A model generated the notes under the pieces. It saw only the letters and a list, made by a program, of their open reading frames with translations. It did no database searches and had not been told where the DNA came from. Both the position numbers and the translations under genes were made by a program. This document shows positions 1-9,710 of a stretch of DNA of 54,346 bases, piece after piece (position 1 is the stretch's first letter; the number at the start of each line of letters is the position of its first letter). Source of the DNA: Chlamydomonas sphaeroides (lineage: Eukaryota; Chlorophyta; Chlorophyceae; Chlamydomonadales; Chlamydomonadaceae); NCBI GenBank assembly GCA_001662425.1, contig BDDC01000093.1, positions 18,317 through 72,662 of the forward strand. The letters are read 5' to 3'.

Positions 1-3000
1 TGGGGTGTTGGGGAGAGGAAGCGTGTGGTCATTTTCCAACCTCTTGCCTGCACCCACTGCCTCTTCCCCCGCCCAGTTCACCAGTGGCCGCCTTGTGGAT
101 GGCTCGCGAAGTGCGGTCAACCGCCCGCCACGACCCCTAGGAGCACACCCGGCACGCCCCTCGTTTCCCCCTCGTCCCCGCAGCTCACCCGTGGCCAGCT
201 TGTGGATGGCGCGGCCGGCGGTGTCGAAGAGCGTGGGGTTGTCGGTGTCGACCGTGGTCTGGGGGGAAGGAGCGAGGCGCGAGAGGGGAGGGATACCGGC
301 GGGACGGGCGGTTGGCCAAGTCAGCCCGCAAGCTGACTGTGCAGTGGCTGTGCCCAGGGCTAATGTGCCGCTACGCGGCTGCCACGTTGTCGCTTCGCGA
401 GCGCTCGCGGCAAGTTTGTGCACTTGGCCGCAGTGAACATGTATCACCGCCTAGCTGGCTTCCGACAAGATAGATTCTACCAAAGCAAATGCATATCGCT
501 AGCGCGGCTGAAACCTAGGCACGAACCCAAGCAAGCTCCATCCCCAACCCCCTTGCAACTCTCTCTCGCCTCGCGCCCAAACACACACACGCGGGCAGGC
601 CCAGCCCCCCGAACCCTTCCCCCCATGCTCCGGGCTGCGGCGCCTCGCGGTGTAGCGCAGGCTTCGCTTTACTTCAATCAGGCAGCTGGCTGGGGCGAGG
701 GCGGCTCCTTTAAGCGCATCGCCCCCGCGTGTCGTAGCGCTGTAGCACAGCTGTACGGCGCACCGTGCCCCGATGGGTGCTGACAATGAATTCGTGTGCG
801 CCCGTGCGTGCATCCTGGGGCGAGGGCGGCTGGAGCGCAGGGTTCGTGCGTGCACCCACGTCGCTGACCCATGGGTCACATGCCCACTGCTGCACCCGAC
901 CTCGCACGTCAAGCTCAGTGGTCTCCACAGCGGCCGCCCCGCCGGCGCCATGCCTCGCCGCTGGGTGGCCGATGTGGACCCCTGCGCATGGCCCTCCCGG
1001 ACCCTGCTCAGTTACGACGGAGGCTGCAGAATTTCGCTAGGCCGTTAGCTTGTTAACCCCATGGCAAGGCACCCAGGTGGCTCCAACGCGCCCGCCGCCA
1101 CCGTGATCTTGAGCGCCGGACACTGCAACTGCCTTCGCGTGTTTGTTTGTTGTTTCTGTGGCCATGCTGCACCGGTGCCGCCTGCGTCGTTTGCGCTCAA
1201 TTTGCGCTCAGCTGCGGCCTACATATAGATCTACGCCTCGGGGTTTTGAAGCTCCTGACGATACCCCTCGCAGTGTCACACACACACTCTATTTCGGCCC
1301 TTAAGTTTAACACACATACGGCGACTCGCAGCAGAGCTACTACCGGTACGTACATGATACATGTGTGCATACGTACTGCCGCACCTGGCCCTCCTCGCGG
1401 TCCTTGTTGCGGTCCCAGTTGAAGTTGGCGCCCTGGGGGAAAAGGGGGAAGACGAGGCAGGGTGATGGACGGCGAGAGCCCGGGGAAAGGAACGGTTACC
1501 GGGCTACCGCAAGTGTGTATTGGCGTGTTGTCCTGCGCAAGGTTTTACAGAATGACGCTCGTGCGTATGGGCGCGCGTGTGGCCCTGCGCATGCTTGTTC
1601 CCTCAAGCAAGGCAGAAGGGAAGGGCGGATGTGACGGACGTGGCGGAAATGCGGACAACGGCATATGCTGTACGGCGCGCCTGTCCACAACACGGGGGCC
1701 TACCCGGTGCCCCTGGAGCGTGCGATGAGCGGTACTGCCGTACTGCCGTACGTATGCCGTACCTGGATGTGCATGATCTTGGAGTGGGGCTCCTCGTAGA
1801 TTTTGAGGTACTGCGCGTCCTTGATCTCCTTGCCGCTGGGCTCCTTGGCCTGAGGGAGAGGGGAGATGGAGGGGGAGAGGGCCTGGGTACGTGCCTAAGC
1901 GTGTGTGTTTCGGGCGTCAACAGGTGCGCTTTGGATCTCCTTGCCTACTCCTCTCCACGGCCAGTGGGGGAGGGGAAGGTACGGGGGCGCCGTTCAGCCC
2001 TCTCCCCTCCCCTTCGTGCCCGAAACCCCGGCCGCACGCTGCCCCCTCCCTCCCCTCCCTCACCCCTCACCCCTCACCCTGCTGCTGCCTCCGCCGCCAG
2101 AGCTGCTGCCGCTGTGAATCTTAGTATCCGCGTAGTCGGTGGGGTTGGCGGGGCCGCGGGTGTAGGGCTCTGGGGGGAGCAGGGGAACCGGGCGCCAGGG
2201 TCCGTGCCAGGGGGTGCCGGCATATTCGGTGGGGTTGGGGGGGCCGCGGGTGTAGGGCTCTTGATGCTGCACATCGTGTGATGGTCCGTGGCTGCCCACC
2301 CTCGCGGCCCACGGCCTTGGCCGTGAAGGCGGAGCCCACGCGCCGCGCCCACGCCGCCAGGCCCTGCTGCCGCGCCGCCGCCAGCGCGCCGCCGTCATCG
2401 CCGCCGCCGCCGGAGCCGCCGCCGCCGGAGCCGCCGCCGGACTGCTGCTGCTCCTCCTCGCGGATGCCCTGGCCGGTGGAGCGGCGCGTGGGCGAGGCTG
2501 GCGGGGGGAAAGGGAGGGGCAGGGTCAGGGTGTGTGTGTTCCGGGGCATGCACGGCACGCCGGCTCCTCGCGGATGCCCTGGCCCCTGGAGCGATGCGCG
2601 TGGGCGGCTGGCGGCAGAGGTGGGGAGGCAGGGGGCCGGGCGGGGCAGGCACTGGCGCAAAGCTGCCCTCATATCTCCGTCAAGTGCGTCCATAGAGGCT
2701 GTCGATCAGCTGTCGTCGGCCTCCCCAACCTTGGCTGTGCGGCTGGCCAGGCTACCGAGCCCCCGGCCCCTCCTTCCGCGCCCCTTGCCCTCGCGGTGGC
2801 CCCTTTCCCCCGCCCCCCTCACCCTCGGCGGTGCGGCCGTGGAAGGCCTCGTACGCGTCCTTGACCGCGCGGCCGCTGCTGCCGCCGCGGGGCGGGCCGG
2901 CCTTGGCCACTCCGGTGGAGGGCAGCACTGCGGCGCCGCCGGGAGGGGCGTATGACGCAAGGTGGACCGGCGAACGGTGGGCCGGCGAACGGTGGACCGG

Positions 3001-3741
3001 CGCGGCGGAGGTGGGGGCTGGCGTGGGCACGCGGCAAAGGGCTGCGGTGGCAATGGGCTGCCCTTGCCCTGTTGGGGGGCGACGGTGATGGCACGGTCAC
3101 CAACCACCACGCGATGACGTAGGCACGTACGCCGCCGCCTCACCCACGCCGGTCTTGAGCGGCGCGTGCCCCTCCTGCCGGTCGTCGTCGCCGGTCGCGG
3201 GGTCGCCTGCGGGGCCGGGGCAGGGTTTGGGGCGGGGCGCTTGGCCGCCGTTGGGGGGCGAGGGCGGGGTTGGCAGCTCGGCAAGGAAAGCCCGGAGGAC
3301 GCCGGCGCGGAACCGAGGGGGACACGCCGCATCGACGCGACGCGGGGGCGGGGAGGGCCGGGCTAAGCGCCGAGCTGGGACGGACACGACGGCGGCGCGG
3401 GGCGAGGGCGGCGCGCGCTCGGCGTCCGGGAGGGGGAAGCAAGGCGGCTGGCGAGTCCGAGCTGGAAGCGGCTGGCCGAGCCAACAGGGCCCCGCGCGAG
3501 TCAGGGTGGGAAGCGGGGTGCGCAGCTGCGCAGGCAGCAAGGCGCTCGGCGCAAGTGCGCGTTAGGGACCGCGAGCCTTACCCGGCAGGGCGGCGCCGCG
3601 GCCGCGGGCGCTGTGAGCGAGCAGGCCCTCCTCCGCGGCCTGCACGCCGCGGCGGGCGGCCGCGATGTCGGCCAGGCTGGGGCCCGCGCCCGCGTCGTTT
3701 GCAGGGCGCGGCTGCTGCGGGTTGTCGCCAGCCGACGACAT
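1..3741 (-). CDS. Uncharacterised multi-exon gene, 3' end beyond the window
   Basis: I do not recognise the family. Eight exons with continuous phase read 3741-3582, 3206-3144, 2927-2823, 2497-2300, 2169-2078, 1849-1763, 1432-1385 and 258-189, giving about 274 residues before the window edge. The ATG at 3741 starts MSSAGDNPQQPRPANDAGAG. The N-terminal half is low complexity, with a Gly/Ser run in exon 4. The better-ordered part follows: GLAAWARRVGSAFTAKAVG, then EPYTRGPANPTDYADTKIHS, then KEIKDAQYLKIYEEPHSKI, GANFNWDRNKDREEG and DNPTLFDTAGRAIHKLATG. I see no signal peptide and no membrane helix. Two exon edges (exon 5 start, exon 8 end) have imperfect copies in neighbouring introns. Sure that it is a gene because phase holds through seven introns; unsure of function and of the 3' end. 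Confidence 0.7.
77..108 (-). repeat. Imperfect copy of the exon 8 end and donor site
   Basis: On the minus strand this stretch reads RAIHKAATG followed by GTGAAC. It closely matches the exon 8 end RAIHKLATG followed by GTGAGC at 215-183. Similarity runs on into the intron side, to about 62-108 against 169-215. Reading back to the nearest acceptor-like AG meets an in-frame stop, so I treat it as a duplicated exon edge and not as exon 9. Confidence 0.6.
2224..2270 (-). repeat. Copy of the exon 5 start inside intron 4
   Basis: About 36 bases match the start of exon 5 (2169 downward), lying 90 bases upstream of it. Both copies encode EPYTRGP.NPT.YA and both follow an AG. Because the spacing is a multiple of three and the interval is open, using the upstream AG would add 30 residues in frame (EYAGTPWHGPWRPVPLLPP and flanks). 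It could serve as an alternative acceptor or be an inert duplication. Confidence 0.65.
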
Positions 3742-6700
3742 GGTGTCGCTGGACGGCCCGCTAGGTGCTTTGCTGCTTGGTTGCTGTCGCTAGATCTCTG
3801 CTGAGGCTGCTGCTGTCGCTTGTATGTGATGTGCTGGTAGCTGTGCGTCCGGGAATGTGTGTGTGGGGAGGTCGGTGTTGCGCTGCGAGAGGGTTTCAGG
3901 TGCGCCCGGATGAGGGCGGCGGCAATATGCCCCCGCAGCAGGGCCGATGCGGGCCGGCCCCAGACCCTGCGTCTTCTCAATAACCCTTATCCCAGCAGCA
4001 AGTGCATTGCGAGATCGCAGCTGCTCAGCTCAAGCCCGGCGCCGGACGCGGGAGGGCGGCCTATGGGCATGTGCGTCACCGTCGCTGGTGACGTGGACCA
4101 GCCCTGGAACCATGGGTCGCACGGGCTGGTTCGTTGGCCCCAGTACGGCCGGCGCTGGCCGCCGGGCGCCGGCGCTTCCTTGTTCGCTGTGGCGAAGGGC
4201 CTCGCCACAGGCCGTGGGTTGTGTGGTCGCTGCCGTTGGTGCCGCTGGGAAGTAAAGTGGGGTGGCGCCTTGCGGGTGGCGTGGGGCGTGGGGCGGGGCG
4301 GGGGTGAGGGGCAGCCGAAAACGAAGGACGGCGGCGGGCAGGGTGAGGCGCGGTCGTGTTACAGACTGCAGCATGCGTACGTACGGCCCGGTGGTGCACG
4401 ACTGCGCGCAGCCGATGCCAACTGTGCATACTTGCTGCGGGGCTGCTGAGCTGCATGAGCGCCCCAGCCCAACCTGGTCGCAACGTGAAACGAACCTGGG
4501 CCGTCTGTTGGCTTCGCTATGCTTCAATTAACGGGGTGCTTCGATTCGGCCTCTACCGCGACGGCGGCCGTCCGCCGCGTGCGGCTGGTGGCGGTCCCCT
4601 AGAGCTTTTTGTTGCAGCTTGAATGACAGCAGGGTTACACCCGACTCTCCGGCTTGGGCGTTAGGGGTTTAGGCAATCGGTAGTGGCAACCAGCAATGCG
4701 AGCAGCAGCGGCGGAAGGACCCCGCTCACCAAAAGGAAGATATGGTATAGCTGGTCCGTGCTGGTGTGGCGTTGACAAGCGCATTGTGGGCCGCTGGCGC
4801 GGCGCCCAAGCCCATCCCCGCACGCAACCGGGAGCGAATCCGTCAATCGGGGTGAGAAAACGGTGAACTTGGTCAGCATCCGGAAGTCAGCGAACCGTCC
4901 TCTAGGGCACATCCTGATGAGGTAGGGAAACGGGGTCCCCGGCACGACGCCGCACATTGTTGAGAATTGTTGTGCCACATCTGAAGACGGGGCGCGGCAC
5001 GCACGGCGTGCGGCCGCGGGCCACTTGCTGCGCGCGTGGAGACCGACGGATGGAAGACAGCCGCAGGTGAGCCCAGATCGAGCAATGGCTGCCCCCTGCG
5101 GATCTTGTGGGTGCTGGTCGCAGCGGGGTCGCCGGTGTTGACCCTCGCAACCCCGACCGCGACGTACCGCGACGGCGGTCTGGGAGGGGGGAACGGGCGG
5201 TGCGTGCTGGCAGAAGGTTTGGGCCGCGGCACAGTCACACAAGCACCGCGTCTTTGGGACTCGCGGCTGCACAGAACCGAGTTGGAATGGTCGGGGCCCC
5301 TCGCCGTGCAGGCGATCAAGGCCGGAGTTGTGCCAGAGTCGCTTCGCAAACGCTGCAGGGGGAATGCTGCCCATGCCGTGACCGTTCCTGGCTTAACCAG
5401 CGCGTGGAGCACTGAGCGCGCAAAGTCGCACTTGTCTCCCCGGCTTGTGTCGCTGTGGGAGCACTCGGCAAAGACCGGGGAACCTGTCGAACGCGTAAGC
5501 TACGTCGCGTTTCAGCGACGCATTTACGCTTGGACGAAGTTTCGGCGGCACGCGACAGCGAGTTTCGATTCAGTGCTGGGACGACATTTTGCCCGCGCCA
5601 CTCGGCAGCACGCGCGCGATCACCGCAACAGATATTGCCAAGCTTTCATGTGACCCTTCACTGCAGAAGGTGCCTAGACTGCACGGCAAATGGCACGGCG
5701 ATATCCGCCAGAGCCATACATAGCGACGGACGCCCTGCTTGGCTCACTGTGATGCCTGCATGATGCTATGGCTGCAAGCAATCAGAGTTACGCCTTCTCG
5801 CAACTTTGATGAGAAGGTGTACATTCGGAAGGTCAAAGTAACCTGAAACTTTTGCGGCTGCCCGCCCTACCACTATCTCCGGGCCCGACCCCTCCCGGCC
5901 GCACTTCGCCCGTCAGGCCCGACCTACCCAGCCCGTCGGTCCATCGCCATGGTTTTGCGCCTTCGCGCCAGGAGCTGAACTGGCCCAGACCACCCACCCC
6001 CTAATGCCAGCCCGTTGCCCAGAAACGGAGCGCGAAACCAGAAACCTCCCAGGCGAAACTCTGTGCCTAGGGGCAGTGCGTGCCTCCCTCACCTGCCGCA
6101 GCCCACGCACCGCCCCTGGCATGTCGCCCAGCGCCTCGCGTTGTGGGCCCGGTTTGGGGTCTGCTGGCGGGTGGGCGTGCACATGGCTGGCGCAGGACGG
6201 AGCCACTTTGTAGGGCGTACCGGCACGGGTTACAGAGGTGCGCTACCGCAGGCGCTACCGCAGGCGCGCCAGTTGCACCACCGCACACTATGCCGCGGCC
6301 TCGGGCCCGCCCTGCCGTCACCAGGGGAGACGTCTCCCCTGGCCGTCACGGTCCACGCGTAGCATGAATGCATCCCAGCCTGCCAGCGCGGTCTACGCGC
6401 TCACACACACAGTACACACGGGCACGCAGGCACACAGGCCTCGCACCCTGTTATGCTACTACAGGTACCCGCACCGCCCTGCTGCTGTCAGTCTATCGCA
6501 ACAGCACGGGCGGCCCAGTTGCCAGGACGCCAGTTTCAAGCAGGCGTGGCACCGCACGCACCGCCGCAAAGCCAAGCGCACTCCGATCCAATACACAAGC
6601 CAGCCACATGAAATTGCGACGGCCATGGCTGGACGCCCCAGGATTTCGGTTCTAGCCGGGGCGCCGAGCGGTCTCGCGGCTCAGTCTCGCTGCTCGTTAT

Positions 6701-7628
6701 AGCCTCGTTGCTCGTTAGTCTGCGCCCGACCCGTAGCCCTGCACGAGCCCAACTCTTTCTTGCAATCCACGACCTTCCTCGCACACCCCCTCCACCGCAA
6801 TCATCTCGCTTAATCCCGCCTTCGCAGTGCCCCGAACCCGCAGCCCCAACAAAACGCGCCCCACGCAGTCCCGCACGCCTACGCCAAGGCAGGCATGCAG
6901 GCAGCAGGTACGCAGGCCCGTCGCGGCCCCCGAGCCGCACATCCCCAGAGCGTGCCGCGCGCGGGGTGTTTGTTACTCCCTGTCACCTATGAAGGAACAC
7001 ACGCACCGGCACTCCCAGCGCCTGCGCTGCCCGCTGCAGCTCTCATCGCTTCCGAAGCACCAGCGCGCGCGCACGCGAGCGCCAACGTCTGATTCATGCC
7101 GCCAGGCCCCGCAACACGGGCCGGCACGGCGCCCCAACCACCCCAACCGACACCGCCGCAGTGTGCAAGCGGGCAGGTACAACCGACATCCGACGCGCTT
7201 GGCTTATTGTTCGGCCATTGCTCGGGCCTCCAGGCACACGCGCCTGGCAGGCAAGCACCCACCGCCGCCGCGACTGCCACGCAATGCGCACATACATGCC
7301 TTTATTGTTGCGGCGCCGCCGCAGCCGCCGCCCGCAAGCTCAGCGGTGCTCGCCGCCAGATGCGACACCGCCAGCCTTGTCCCACCACCAGTTCATGCAC
7401 ACACGTCACTTGGCTTAGTAAAAGGTGAGCGTCGACGGCGCGCAGGCAAGGACTGCGTCGGATGGCGAGCCAGCGTCTGGCTCGCCGCCGTCAGTCGCAG
7501 TCGCCTGCTGCCGCACTCCCACGGCGCCGAGGGAGCGGCGACTTACGCACCCACCGGCTGCACTGGCGCCGAACGGCCACTGTCTGCGTAGGCAATCGAT
7601 CGCTGCCACACACGCGACCCACACGGCA

Positions 7629-7677
7629 AGGTGGGGTGGCCCCTTACGGAATGGGAAAAGGGGCGTAGCCCCCACCT
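7629..7677. repeat. GC-rich inverted repeat (hairpin)
   Basis: The left arm 7629-7645 (AGGTGGGGTGGCCCCTT) pairs with the right arm 7658-7677 with a few mismatches or bulges. The loop of about 12 bases is A/G rich. It lies in intergenic sequence, so a transcript hairpin or the remnant of a small palindromic element is possible. Confidence 0.5.
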
Positions 7678-7908
7678 AGCCAGCCAGCGAGCCGGCATGC
7701 TATGTGGGGCGCGTTGTCGCCGCACGCTGCCTGCCGCACCGCCTGCCTCCCGGCCTGCAACACAACACACACCATGCGCGCATCGTGACAGAAAAACAGG
7801 CGCTGCGCGTTCTTCGTAGCAGCGCTCCATCCGCATCTGCATACCCCCAGCAACAGCAACAGCAGCATCGGCATCCATCCATCCAACCATATCCAGCAAG
7901 CAGCAGCC

Positions 7909-7910
<2 letters not shown>

Positions 7911-7949
<39 letters not shown>
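7911..7949 (+). repeat. (CAG)13 trinucleotide repeat
   Basis: Thirteen uninterrupted CAG units, with a looser CAGCAA/CAGCAT run just upstream at about 7849-7868. It falls in intergenic DNA; the frame around it is short and lacks any domain, so I do not call it a polyglutamine gene. Length variation between strains would be expected. Confidence 0.85.
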
Positions 7950-7951
<2 letters not shown>

Positions 7952-8320
7952 CTTTCCCCGTCCTGCTTGAGTACACCGCAACCGCAAGGCAGGGCCACCA
8001 GCCCTAACGTGCCCCTACGCACAGCTCACTCGCGCCGCTGGCCCAACATGAGCGGTGCACACCCCTCCATGAGCCCCTTGCGCGCGCCTCCGCCCATCCC
8101 GCTCCGGCAGCCTAGACCGCACGGCCCCTGGCAGCTCCCTCTTGCCCCTGCAACAGCAATGATTGACAGCACACGACGACGATAACGTGGCGCTTCAATG
8201 CCTGTCCGGTAAGGTCAACCCCTGGACTGGCGCCAATGGCTCTTAGCCCGGCGCGACCTAGCCTGGCGCTGCAGCTCGAGTTGTGTAGCGATGAGTAGCG
8301 GTTCTATCTCCTAACCGATT

Positions 8321-9710
8321 TCACTTCCTGCCCGGCGGCAGACCGTTGACGTAATAGTAGTTGGTCGTTAGTTGGATGAGCGCCTCCAGCAGCGCCTCGC
8401 GACCCGCGGGTCGGCGCCGCGCCGCCAGCATGGCCTGCATCTCGGCCTCCGCCAGCGCCTCCGCCTCGGCGTCTTCCGCCCCCTCCTCCATGGGCTCAAG
8501 CTCAGCATGCGCCGCCCGGCGCCTGGGGCCAGTCGGCGGCAGAAGCGCCGCCGGGGCCGGTGCCGGCTCCCGGCGAATAGCGACAGACGTCTGCGACAGT
8601 CGCCGCCGAGGTTCCGGCGAAGCGCCGCCGGGTGCAGGGCGGGCGCAGGCCGTCTGCGGCAGCGCCTGGGGCTCGCCCGCTGGCCCGGCGGCAACGGCGG
8701 CGGGGCGGCGGCCGTCCGTTGGGCTGCCAGCCTGGCCGCGTGCTAGCCAGCCCTGCGGAGACGCCGAGGCCACGTGACGGATGCCCGGGGCCTGGGCTGA
8801 CGACGACGGCGGCGGCGGCGCGGAGCGGAAGGGTCGCGGCGGCGGCGGCGGCGGCGGCGGCAGGGCGAAGGCGGCGCCGGCGCTGGGGCCGCTCAGGCGG
8901 CGGGCGGTGCCATGTGGCAGCTGCGGGGCGGGGCAGGGCCGGGCAGCGGGAGGCGTCGAGTGAGAGGCAGGGCGAGGCGCGACGCCGTGACAGGGTACCG
9001 AACGTCCAAGCGGGCGATCCTTTAAGGCTGTACTAACCCACCTGTAGCAGCGGCGGCGCTACATGGTTCATCGGCGCCGCCAGTTCCCGCCGCGGGCGCT
9101 TGTTGTGGCTCGCGCCCGGGCTTGCGGTGGCGGCGGCGGCGGCGGCGCCCGCCGCCGGCCGCAGCCGTGAACCCGTCGAGGCGTCTGCGTCCGTGTCGGC
9201 CGACGCAGCGGGCGCCGGTAGCTCATCCCGACTGCGCTTGGAGCCGCATGGCGACTGCGGCGCCGTGCCGCCTAGCGTCGGCGTCGACAAGCGCCGAGCG
9301 GCCGCCTTTGGCTGCTGCGTCGGCGGCACGCCCAGCGGTGGGCAGTGGCCTCGGAGGGCCATCGCGGCCGCTGAGATGATGGCCGCCGCGGCCGTGTGTG
9401 GCACGTTAGCACGAGCCGCGGCGCCGGCGAGCAAGCTCTGCACTTGTTCTGCAGAGAGCCAACTGAGGGGCAGCGTGGCCGCGGCGCCGGAGCGGCAAGG
9501 CGAGGACGGCGCCAGAGAACTCCCGCAGTCGATGGAGGCGGGCTGAGTAGGGTGCGAGGCGCGCTTGCGCGACGCGACAGACCCGGTGAAGGAGCCGCCA
9601 CGCGTGACCGCATCCGACTGTTCCATCGAATAAGTTGGCGCCGCATGCGACAAGGCTACCAGGCCTTCCAACGCCTCAATCTCGCGTTCCCGAGCAAACG
9701 ACGAAGCCAT
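8321..9710 (-). CDS. Two-exon low-complexity protein of unknown function
   Basis: Exon 1 runs 9710-9042 and exon 2 runs 8920-8321. The intron has donor GTGGGT and acceptor CCCCGCAG and is phase 0, giving 422 residues. I chose the ATG at 9710 (MASSFAREREIEALEGLVAL) over upstream in-frame starts because the sequence before it looks non-coding. Residues 1-30 could form an amphipathic helix. A Lys/Arg patch (NKRPRRE) near residue 205 may be a nuclear signal. Exon 2 opens with a polyproline run, has an acidic Glu/Ala helix (EEGAEDAEAEALAEAEMQAM) and ends in LLEALIQLTTNYYYVNGLPP. No catalytic motif is visible. A nuclear role is only a guess from composition. Confidence 0.65.

Larger units (their letters stand above)
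3742..8320. other. Intergenic region, no supported gene
   Basis: This stretch separates the starts of the 3741 gene from the end of the 8321 gene. Open frames here (for example 5036-5653 and 6827-7591) have no recognisable domain and no splice logic. It contains a 13-unit CAG tract at 7911-7949, a GC hairpin at 7629-7677, and short direct repeats such as the doubled GCTACCGCAGGC near 6241-6264. The 5' part should include the promoter of the 3741 gene, but I see no clear TATA box. Confidence 0.5.

Noticed and set aside
5036..5653. A 205-residue plus-strand frame in the first intergenic region
   Set aside because: No domain, no supporting splice structure, and the amino-acid composition looks like translated non-coding DNA.
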